From the NCBI GenBank assembly GCA_031253835.1, contig JAIRVP010000067.1, positions 1 to 64,000 on the forward strand: 64,000 bases of DNA, given 5' to 3'. The translations under genes and the position numbers were made by a program. Below, in pieces: positions 56,735 to 64,000 of the stretch (within the stretch, counting starts at the first letter, position 1; every line of letters starts with the position of its first letter). Source of the DNA: Burkholderia sp. (GTDB lineage: Bacteria > Pseudomonadota > Gammaproteobacteria > Burkholderiales > Burkholderiaceae). The notes beneath the pieces were generated by a model. The model was not told the DNA's origin. It worked only from the letters and a program-made list of their open reading frames with translations, and searched no databases.

Positions 56735-58957
56735 CTACAGCACCGCGACGACCTTCACGCGGCCCGGCTGCTCCGCCGCCGCGACGACCTGGCCGTCGAC
56801 ACGGCGAAACGTCAGCGACACGGTTTCGTCGCCGACGCGCAGCGCATCGATCCGCAGCCAGTCGACACCTTCCGGCAACGCCGGGCGCTCGACGCGCACC
56901 TCGTGGCGCGATGCGTCGATGCTCACGCCGAGGCACGCCTGCAGCATCATGAACGGCGCACCGGCCGCCCACGCCTGCGGCAGGCAGGCCACCGGATATG
57001 CCGTCGGCGGTTCACCGCGCCGGCGCGGGAATCCGCAGAACAGTTCCGGCAGGCGCATCTCGAAGCTCACTGCCGCCTCGAACAGCGCACGCAGCAGGTT
57101 CACCGCGGCCGTCTTGTCGCCGTAGCGCGCCAGCCCGCGCGCGATGAGCGCATTGTCGTGCGGCCACACCGACCCGTTGTGATACGCCATCGGATTGAAG
57201 CGCGGCTGGCCGGCCGCGAGCGTGCGGATGCCCCACCCCGTCTGGAACAGCGCCGAACCGAGCACGCCGGCCACCGCCGCGCCGCGCTCGGCGTCGGGCA
57301 GCCCGAACGCGAGCAGATGCCCCGCGTTCGACGCGAACACGCGGCACAGGTCGCCATGACCGTCGAGCGCGATCCCGTAGAAATCGCCTTCCGGCATCCA
57401 GAACAGCGCGTCGACCTGCTCGCGCAGCGTCTTCGCGCGCAGTGCGTAGCGCGTCGCGTCGGCCGCGTGGCCGCGCCGGTGCGAGCATGCCGACATCGCG
57501 TCGAGCGCCGCACACGCATAGGCCTGCACTTCGACGAGCGCGATCGGCCCGTCGGGGAAGCGGCCGTCCGCATGGAACACCGAATCGTGGCTGTCCTTCC
57601 AGCCCTGGTTCGCGAGGCCGCGCTCCGACGTGCGCTGGTAATCGAGCAGTCCGTACGGATTGCGGTCGCACTTGTCGATCACCCACTGCGCGGCGCGTTC
57701 GAGCGCGGGCCACAGTTCGTCGATCAGCGCATCGTCGCCGGTGCGTTCGACATAGGCGCCGGCCAGCACGATGAACAGCGGCGTCGTGTCGACACCGCCG
57801 TAGTACAGCGCGAACGGCACCTCGCCCGTCGCGGCCATCTCGCTGCGGCGGAACTCGTGCATGATCTTGCCGGGCTCCGCGTCGCGGAACGCGGACGTTT
57901 CGCGCGCCTGGTGCTCGGCGAGAAAACGCAGCACGCCGCGCGCGAGCGACGGCTGCAGCCACAGCATCTGCAGCGACGTGATCACCGCGTCGCGGCCGAA
58001 CGGCGTCGAGAACCACGGAATGCCCGCATACGGGTACGGCCCCGTGTCGAGCTGCGTCGTGAGCAGCCCGAGATCCGCGAGCGAACGGTCGAGCCATGCG
58101 TCGAACAGCGGGTTGCCGGTGTTCACGCGTGCCATCGACTCGCGTCGCGCACGCATCTCGCGATGCACGCCGACGAGCGCGGTACGCAGCGCGACGCGGC
58201 CGCACCCGGGCCCTTCGCCGTGCGCCGGGCCGAGCGTCGCATCGACGGTCAGGTAGATCGACACGCACGCCTGCGCGGCGATCGTCAGCGTGTAATCGGC
58301 ACGATCGACCGACAGCGCGTCGGGCGCCGGCGAGAAGTGCACGGTCACGTTGCGCTCGACGCTGTCGAGGCCGTCGTAGCGCAGCCGCACCGCGCCGGCA
58401 TCGACGCGCGGAGCAACGACCGTGCCGCGCTTCGGGCGCTGCGTGCCGCGCACCTCGAACATGTCCTTGAAATCGGCCGCGAACGACAGCGACAGCGGCA
58501 CCTCGGCTTCGCTCGCGCCGTAGTTCGTCAGCGTCAGCGCTTCGTACAGCACGTCGCCCGCGAGCACGCGCATCCGCTCGATATGGATCACGCCCTCGGG
58601 CGTCTCGTGGCCGCCGAGCGGCGGCAGCGGGCGGTTGGTCAGGTGCGCGGTGAACGACGCGTTGTCGGCGCTCGTCGCGCCCGACAGCAGCGACGGCGCG
58701 CGGCCGCCGAACGTCAGGCGCCATTTCGACAGCACGCGCATGTCGTCGACGAACAGGCCGTCGTCATGCCCGCCGATGTCGCCGAGCGCGTCGCTGACGA
58801 CGAACCCGTCGCCGGATTTCAGCACGTACTGGTTGTTGCGCGCGAGGGCCTGCGGATCGGCTTCGGGTGCGATGAAGGCGGGATTCGACGCTACGGTCGG
58901 GGCCGCAGGCGCGACTTGCGGCGCCTGCGTCGTGGTGGCTTCGGCGTGATTCGGCAT
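56735..58957 (-). CDS. Glycogen-debranching-type enzyme (amylo-alpha-1,6-glucosidase family)
   Basis: The 740-aa cytosolic protein has an N-terminal GDE_N_bis-like beta domain (QYVLKSGDGFVVSDALGDIGGHDDGLFVDDMRVLSKWRLTFGG) and a C-terminal (alpha/alpha)6 barrel with the family segments YAGIPWFSTPFGRDAVITSLQMLWLQP, NQGWKDSHDSVFHADG, VEVQAYACAALDAM and NPMAYHNGSVWPHDNALIARG. This matches bacterial proteins annotated as amylo-alpha-1,6-glucosidase (GH-type), which act on glycogen/trehalose metabolism and are often linked with osmotic stress. AGGAG precedes the ATG at 58957. It lies 157 bp before the autotransporter's 3' end, on the same strand. Confidence 0.88.
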   Translation of the reverse strand: MPNHAEATTTQAPQVAPAAPTVASNPAFIAPEADPQALARNNQYVLKSGDGFVVSDALGDIGGHDDGLFVDDMRVLSKWRLTFGGRAPSLLSGATSADNASFTAHLTNRPLPPLGGHETPEGVIHIERMRVLAGDVLYEALTLTNYGASEAEVPLSLSFAADFKDMFEVRGTQRPKRGTVVAPRVDAGAVRLRYDGLDSVERNVTVHFSPAPDALSVDRADYTLTIAAQACVSIYLTVDATLGPAHGEGPGCGRVALRTALVGVHREMRARRESMARVNTGNPLFDAWLDRSLADLGLLTTQLDTGPYPYAGIPWFSTPFGRDAVITSLQMLWLQPSLARGVLRFLAEHQARETSAFRDAEPGKIMHEFRRSEMAATGEVPFALYYGGVDTTPLFIVLAGAYVERTGDDALIDELWPALERAAQWVIDKCDRNPYGLLDYQRTSERGLANQGWKDSHDSVFHADGRFPDGPIALVEVQAYACAALDAMSACSHRRGHAADATRYALRAKTLREQVDALFWMPEGDFYGIALDGHGDLCRVFASNAGHLLAFGLPDAERGAAVAGVLGSALFQTGWGIRTLAAGQPRFNPMAYHNGSVWPHDNALIARGLARYGDKTAAVNLLRALFEAAVSFEMRLPELFCGFPRRRGEPPTAYPVACLPQAWAAGAPFMMLQACLGVSIDASRHEVRVERPALPEGVDWLRIDALRVGDETVSLTFRRVDGQVVAAAEQPGRVKVVAVL

Positions 58958-59113
58958 CGATGCTCCTGTGTCGAGGCGCAACGCGCGGCGCGCGTCGCGT
59001 GTTTCGCACAGGATAGGCCAGAACGGGGGACGTGCGCAGCGACGAAAAAGACGCGACGCCGTGCGACGTTACCGTCGCCGCAGGGCGTCGCGCACAGGCA
59101 CATCAGGTGCAGC

Positions 59114-62100
59114 TCAGAACTTCCACAGGATGTTGCCGAGAATCGCGTTGTCGCGCACGCCGCTGCCGTACTGGCCGCTGTACGTGAGGCCGAGCGTCAG
59201 GCGCTTCGTGATGTTCGCGTCGATACCGGCTTCGAGCACCGCGCTGTCGCGCGCAATCGGCACGCCCGACACCTGGAACGACGTGCCGCCGTTCGCGAAC
59301 GTGAACGCCGACGACGGCCGCACGTTGCCGAACGCGTGGCGCCAGCCGACCGTCCCGCGTGCGGTGAACGTGCCGCTCCCGATCGAGCCGAGTTGCGACG
59401 CCGCGCGCAGGCCGAGCGTCGAGAAACCGACGTGGGTCGTCTCGCCGCCGGCGCGCAACGCGGCCGCGCCACCGGTTTCCGTATAACCGTCGGTATGCAG
59501 GTTCACATACGCGAGGCCCGCGAACGGTTCGATCGCGACGGGCCCGACCGGCAGCGCGTACCCGACTTCGCCGAACACCTGCGCCGAATGCGCGTTGTAG
59601 CCGGCCGAGTCGTGATCCGAGAAGCCCGCGAAGCCGGGGTAGCGGTCGCTGTTGATCCGGTACCACGTGTACGACGCGCCGCCGCGCACGCCGAGCGCAC
59701 CGTACTGCGCGCCGCCGTACAGCGACAGGTAGTAGCTGTTCACCGCCGCCGACGAGCTCTGGTCGTTGTCGAGCGAGCTGTGCGTGACGCCCGCCGCCAG
59801 GCCCGCACGCCACTTGTCGTTGAGCGCCATGTCGGCACCGGCGATGAAGCCCGTCATGCTGCGGTTGATCGTCGACGCGTTGCCGTCGCCGGTGAGCCGG
59901 CTGCGGCCGCCGAACGCCTGCCCCCAGACCACCGGTTGATAAGGCGTGCCGCCGTAGCAGCCCTCGCGCGAACCGATCCGGCGTTCCGGCGGCAGCGTCG
60001 GATCGACCGCGCCGGCCGTGTTGTCGCCGCACAGCGCGGCGCCGCCCGACGACAGCGCGGCCAGCGGGCCCGATCCGGGCGCGAGGCCCTGGCGGACGCG
60101 ATCGGTCACCGCGTCGCGCACATAGCGGCTGTCGAGCAGCAGCATGCTCTTCAGGCTCGCCTGGAGTTCGCCGTCGAGCAGCCCGTACGCGCGCCGCGCG
60201 GTGGGCGCGTCGGTCGTCAGCACGGCGTCGTACAGCGGGTTGCCGGTGCCGAGCCCGCCGAGCGCCGTCGCGACCGAACGCTGGTTCGGCGTCGTCGCGA
60301 CGTCCGGCAACGACGTGCCGTTCGCGACGAGCTGCAGGTACACGTGGCCCGGATCGTAGCTGAGCGTCGGCATCAGGAACGCGTAGTTCGCGGTCACCTG
60401 GCTGAACGTGCCCTGCACGCCCGACGCTGCGGTGAGGATCGTGTAGGTCGTGCTCGGCTGGTAGCCGCTCTGGTTCGCAATCACCTGCACGGTGCCGCCG
60501 TTCAGCGTCGCCGTGCCGCCCGCCGCGAGGCTGCCGCTTTGCTGCGGCGTCGCCGCAACCTGGAACGTCGCCCCCGGCTGGAACGTGACGTTGCCGCTCA
60601 CGTTCAGCGCCGCGCCCGGCTGCGAGGCGGCCGCCGTCGCGCCGCCCTGCACCACGAGGCCGCCGACCGTGCCGGTGCCCGTCAGCGTCGCGCCGCTCTG
60701 CACGGTGACGTTCGACTGGCCGAGCGAACCGTTGACGGCGAGCGTGCCCGCGCTGACCGTGGTCGGGCCGCTCAGCGTGTTCGTGCCCGTAAGCGTCAGT
60801 TGTCCGCTGCCGGCCTGCGTCAGCGAACCGGTGCCGGACAGCACGCTCGCGATCGTCACGTTGCCGGATTGATTGACGACCAGCGCGCCGTTGTCGACGA
60901 CATTGCCGGCCACGCTGCCCGACGTGCCGCCGTTGCCGAGCTGCAGCGTGCCGCCGGTCGCGATCGTGGTGCCGCCCGTGTACGTGTTGCCGCCGGTCAG
61001 CACCTGCGTGCCGCTCGCCACCGTCACGCCGCCCGTGCCGCCGATGGTGCCGCCGAACGTGCTGTTGCCGCTGCCGTTCAACGTCAGCGCGTTGCCACCG
61101 AGGTTGAGGTTCGTGCCCGCGACACCCGACAGTGCGCCGAGCGTTTGCGCGCCCGTCGCGCCGCCCAGATCGAGCGTCGCGCCGGCACCCGCGAGATTCA
61201 TCGCGCCGGTCGATGCGAGGCTGCCGCCCGCACCGATCGCCAGCGTGCCGCCGTTGATCGTCGTGCCGCCCGTGTACGTGTTCGCACCCGTCAACGTGGT
61301 CGTCGCTGCACCGTTCTTCACGAGGCTGCCCGCACCGGAAATCGCGCCGCTCAAGTCAAGTGCATTGCTGCCGCCCAACGCGAGCGACGCGCCCGTGCCG
61401 AGATTGACCGCGTTGCCCAAAGTCAGGCTCGCACTCGTATCGAGCGTTGCCGCGCCGCCGACGTTCACCACCCCGGTGCTGAGCGCCGCGCTGTTGCCGA
61501 GCACCACGGTGCCGCCGTTCAGGTTCGTGCCGCCTGTGTACACGTTCGCGCCGGTCAGCGTCTGCGTGCCGGTGCCGGCCAGCGTCAGGCTGCCCGCGCC
61601 GCCGATCGTACCGCCGAAGGTGCCGCTGGCGGTCCCGCCCAGCGTCAGCGCATTGCTGCCCAGATTGATGTTCGACCCCGCGACGCCCGACAGCGCGCCG
61701 AGCGACTGGGCACCCGTCGCACCACTCAGGTCGAGCGCCGCGCCCGCGCTGGCGAGGTTCACCGCGCCGGTCGACGCGAAGCTGCCGCCCGCGCCGATCG
61801 CCAGCGTGCCGGCGTTGATCGTCGTGGTGCCCGTATAGGTGTTCGCGCCGTTCAGCGTCGTCGTCGCCGCACCGTTCTTGACGAGACTGCCCCCGCCGGA
61901 AATCGCGCCGTTCAGCCCGAGGGCATTGCTGCCGCCGAGCGTCAGCGCCACGCCGGTGCCGAGGTTGACCGCGTTGTTGAGCGACAGGCTCGTGTTCGTG
62001 TCGAGCGTCGCCGCGCCGCCGACGTTCACCGCGCCGGTGCCGAGCGCCGCGGCATTGCCGAGCACCACGGTGCCGCCGTTCAGGTTCGTGCCGCCCGTGT

Positions 62101-64000
62101 AGGTGCTCGCGCCGTTCAGCGTCTGCGTGCCGGGACCGGCCAGCGTCAGGCCGCCGGTGCCGCCGATCGCGCCGTTGTACGTCGCGTTGCCGCTCCCCGC
62201 CAGCGTCAGCGTGCTGCCGCCGAGGTTCACGTTCGTGCCGGCCACGCCCGTCAACGCGCCGATCGTCTGCGCGCCGCCCGCGGCGATGTCGAACGCGGCG
62301 CCCGCGTTCGCCAGGTTCACCGTGCCGGCCGCCGACAGGCTGCCGCCCGCGCCGATCGCCAGCGTGCCGGCGTTGATCGTCGCACCGCCGGTGAAGTTGT
62401 TCGCGCCCGTCAACGTCGCCGTCGCCGCGCCGTTCTTCACGAGGCTGCCCCCGCCGGAGATCACGCCGCTCAGGCCGAGGGCGTTGCTGCCGCCAAGCGT
62501 CAGCGCCGTGCCGGTCGTGAGGTTGATGGCGTTGGCGACCGTCAGGTTCGAGTTCGTATCGAGCGTCGCCGCGCCGCCGACGGTCAGCGCGCCGGTGCCG
62601 AGCGCCTGGGTGTTGCCGAGCACCAGCGTGCCGGCGTTCAGCGTCGTGCCGCCGGCGAAATTGTTCGCGCCGGACAGCGTCACCGCCGCCGCGCCGTTCT
62701 TCACGAGACCGCCCCCGCCGGAGATCGTGCCGCCCAGCCCGAGCGCGGTGCTGCCGGCGAGCGTCAGCGTCGTGCCCGTCGCGATGTTGATGCCGTTCGC
62801 GAGCGACACGTTGGTGGTCGCGTCGAGCGACGACGAACCGTTCACGTTCACCGCGCCGCTGCCGAGTGCCGTGTTGCTGCCGACGACGAGGTTGCCGCCG
62901 TTCAGGTTGGTGCCGCCGGTGTATACGTTGGTGCCGGTCAGCGATTGCGTGCCGGGGCCCGCTGCGATCGTGACGCCGCCCGAGCCGCCGATCGTGCCGG
63001 CATACGTCGCATTGGAGGTGCCGCCGAGCGTCAGGTTGTTGCTGCCGAGGTCCACGTTCGTGCCGGCCGCGCCCGCCAGCGCGCCGATCGTCCGCGCGCC
63101 CGATGCGCCGCTCAGGTCGAAAGTCGCGCCCGCGCCGGTCAGGTTCACCGTGCCGGTCGCAGCGAGGCTGCCGCCTGCACCCAGCGCGAGCGTGCCGGCA
63201 TTGATCGTCGTGTCGCCGGTGTACGTGTTCACGCCGGTCAGCGTCGCCGTCGCCGCGCCGTTCTTCACGAGGCCGCCGGCTCCGGCGATCGCGCCGGCCA
63301 GCCCGAGACTGTTGCTGCCGCCGAGCGTCAGCGTCGTGCCCGTCGCGAGATTGACCGCGTTGCCGAGCGTCACGTTCGTGCTCGTGTCGAGCGACGCCGA
63401 CGCGTTGACGTTCAGCGCGCCCGTGCCGAGCGCCGAATTATTGCCCACCACGATGCCGCCGGCGTTCAGGTTCGTGCCGCCGTTGTAGGTGTTCGCGCCC
63501 GTCAGCGTCAGTATGCCGCCGTCGTTTTTCGTCAGCGCGCCGCCGCCCGATACCGTGCCCGACAGCGTGAGCCCGGTCGCGCCCTGCACCGTCAGCCCGC
63601 CGACGATCGACACGCTGTTGGAGACGTTGAGACCCGCCGTGCCTGCCTGCAGCGCGCCGCCGTTGCCCGTGATGGTGCCGGTGCCGAGCGACCCGTTGTC
63701 GTTGATGATCGCGACGCCGCCCGCCAGCGTCGCGTCCTGCGCGGTCGATGCGCCGTTGATCGTCCAGTTGCCGGCCTGGACGTTCAGGTGATTGAAGTTG
63801 ATGTAGTTGTTGACCGCGATCGTGCCGTTCGCGGTGGCGCCCTGCTGCAGGTTGAGGGTGTTGTTGCCGCCGTCGCCGCCGTCGACGATGCCCGTCGCCG
63901 CGAGGTTGAGCGTGTTCGCCCCGACCGTGATGTTGAACGCGCCGCCGGTACCGCCCGCCGTGTTGACCTGCGAGCCCGTCACCGCATTGAACGTGTTCGT
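59114..64000 (-). CDS. Giant autotransporter adhesin with PATR repeats (N-terminus beyond window)
   Basis: At least 1,629 codons; the frame is open to the right edge. The passenger is built from PATR-type repeats (GGTTINAGTLAIGAGGSL, GGTNLNGGTVVLGN), low in Cys and rich in Gly/Asn/Thr, forming a right-handed beta-helix. The C-terminal ~280 residues are an autotransporter beta-barrel (VVWGQAFGGRSRLTGDGN to ILGNILWKF, with terminal Phe as required by BAM). A Cys pair (GDNTAGAV...GSREGC) lies just before the barrel. Surface adhesion or aggregation is the likely role by family; the ligand is unknown. Signal peptide not visible. Confidence 0.93.
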   Translation of the reverse strand, partial: TNTFNAVTGSQVNTAGGTGGAFNITVGANTLNLAATGIVDGGDGGNNTLNLQQGATANGTIAVNNYINFNHLNVQAGNWTINGASTAQDATLAGGVAIINDNGSLGTGTITGNGGALQAGTAGLNVSNSVSIVGGLTVQGATGLTLSGTVSGGGALTKNDGGILTLTGANTYNGGTNLNAGGIVVGNNSALGTGALNVNASASLDTSTNVTLGNAVNLATGTTLTLGGSNSLGLAGAIAGAGGLVKNGAATATLTGVNTYTGDTTINAGTLALGAGGSLAATGTVNLTGAGATFDLSGASGARTIGALAGAAGTNVDLGSNNLTLGGTSNATYAGTIGGSGGVTIAAGPGTQSLTGTNVYTGGTNLNGGNLVVGSNTALGSGAVNVNGSSSLDATTNVSLANGINIATGTTLTLAGSTALGLGGTISGGGGLVKNGAAAVTLSGANNFAGGTTLNAGTLVLGNTQALGTGALTVGGAATLDTNSNLTVANAINLTTGTALTLGGSNALGLSGVISGGGSLVKNGAATATLTGANNFTGGATINAGTLAIGAGGSLSAAGTVNLANAGAAFDIAAGGAQTIGALTGVAGTNVNLGGSTLTLAGSGNATYNGAIGGTGGLTLAGPGTQTLNGASTYTGGTNLNGGTVVLGNAAALGTGAVNVGGAATLDTNTSLSLNNAVNLGTGVALTLGGSNALGLNGAISGGGSLVKNGAATTTLNGANTYTGTTTINAGTLAIGAGGSFASTGAVNLASAGAALDLSGATGAQSLGALSGVAGSNINLGSNALTLGGTASGTFGGTIGGAGSLTLAGTGTQTLTGANVYTGGTNLNGGTVVLGNSAALSTGVVNVGGAATLDTSASLTLGNAVNLGTGASLALGGSNALDLSGAISGAGSLVKNGAATTTLTGANTYTGGTTINGGTLAIGAGGSLASTGAMNLAGAGATLDLGGATGAQTLGALSGVAGTNLNLGGNALTLNGSGNSTFGGTIGGTGGVTVASGTQVLTGGNTYTGGTTIATGGTLQLGNGGTSGSVAGNVVDNGALVVNQSGNVTIASVLSGTGSLTQAGSGQLTLTGTNTLSGPTTVSAGTLAVNGSLGQSNVTVQSGATLTGTGTVGGLVVQGGATAAASQPGAALNVSGNVTFQPGATFQVAATPQQSGSLAAGGTATLNGGTVQVIANQSGYQPSTTYTILTAASGVQGTFSQVTANYAFLMPTLSYDPGHVYLQLVANGTSLPDVATTPNQRSVATALGGLGTGNPLYDAVLTTDAPTARRAYGLLDGELQASLKSMLLLDSRYVRDAVTDRVRQGLAPGSGPLAALSSGGAALCGDNTAGAVDPTLPPERRIGSREGCYGGTPYQPVVWGQAFGGRSRLTGDGNASTINRSMTGFIAGADMALNDKWRAGLAAGVTHSSLDNDQSSSAAVNSYYLSLYGGAQYGALGVRGGASYTWYRINSDRYPGFAGFSDHDSAGYNAHSAQVFGEVGYALPVGPVAIEPFAGLAYVNLHTDGYTETGGAAALRAGGETTHVGFSTLGLRAASQLGSIGSGTFTARGTVGWRHAFGNVRPSSAFTFANGGTSFQVSGVPIARDSAVLEAGIDANITKRLTLGLTYSGQYGSGVRDNAILGNILWKF
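61311..63266 (-). repeat. Tandem ~561-bp repeats within the autotransporter gene
   Basis: The LVKNGAA codons recur at 63258, 62694, 62430, 61872 and 61311 (plus-strand positions of CCGTTCTT). Spacings are 564, 264, 558 and 561 bp, all multiples of three. Three full units of 186-188 residues and one of 88 residues are thus visible, suggesting unequal recombination that removed a 100-residue part from one unit. Confidence 0.85.

Noticed and set aside
60492..63791. Five abutting open frames on the + strand opposite the autotransporter
   Set aside because: They are products of the repetitive GC-rich codons of the autotransporter; each restarts right after the last stop and has Pro/Ala/Val-rich low-complexity sequence.

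Overview
The window looks like a piece of a Burkholderia cepacia complex genome, probably a secondary chromosome. The grounds are very high GC with strong GC preference at third codon positions, a class A beta-lactamase divergent from its LysR-type regulator (the penA/penB-penR arrangement), and many LysR/MocR/XRE/MarR-regulated catabolic and transport units with little core housekeeping. I saw no rRNA, tRNA, CRISPR array, prophage or insertion sequence. The genus call is inference from gene content; no search was run.

Layout. 0-2.8 kb: the end of a periplasmic binding protein, a HAD phosphatase, a DUF4142 protein and a GNAT acetyltransferase. 2.9-5.2 kb: divergent lysR-lysA with a strong terminator. 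5.7-9.6 kb: an operon for a cystine-type amino-acid ABC transporter, a cystathionine beta-lyase-like enzyme and a DUF3088 protein. 9.7-12.2 kb: an EamA exporter divergent from a MocR regulator, with a perfect inverted repeat between them. 12.2-14.8 kb: NAD salvage (NMN adenylyltransferase/Nudix, then nicotinamide phosphoribosyltransferase). 15-17.8 kb: small cytosolic and exported proteins of unclear role.

17.8-24.6 kb is the most system-like region. Leftward run DUF350, SPFH/SHOCT, a double zinc-ribbon DUF4178 protein, a 49-aa peptide and SpeD, the last three joined by 4-base stop/start overlaps. Rightward run a membrane-embedded spermidine-synthase homologue and an overlapping Tat-type FAD lipoprotein. 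Together they suggest a membrane-associated pathway making or using a decarboxy-SAM-derived polyamine. A peptidoglycan amidase and an LprI-like protein follow.

26-47 kb holds accessory metabolism: an FAD monooxygenase with a LysR regulator, a putrescine unit (puuB-puuR-puuA) behind a perfect inverted repeat, DUF2945-DUF488, a TauE exporter, a GabP-like permease, NnrU, a dehydrogenase coupled to a TfoX protein with a histone-like tail, an M20 peptidase, a GlxA-type regulator broken by one TAG codon, a rhodanese, a superinfection-immunity-type protein, an orphan P450, a PEP-mutase-family enzyme and an ankyrin protein. 47-51 kb: an RpiR regulator and the ygiW/qseB/qseC arrangement.

51-56.4 kb combines small genes and the beta-lactamase locus with nine copies of an ungapped 65-bp intergenic repeat. 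All copies face the same way, and each carries two convergent DnaA-box-like 9-mers separated by exactly 17 bp. 56.7-64 kb: a glycogen-debranching-type enzyme and the C-terminal 1,629 codons of a giant autotransporter built from about 187-residue repeats, which runs off the right edge.
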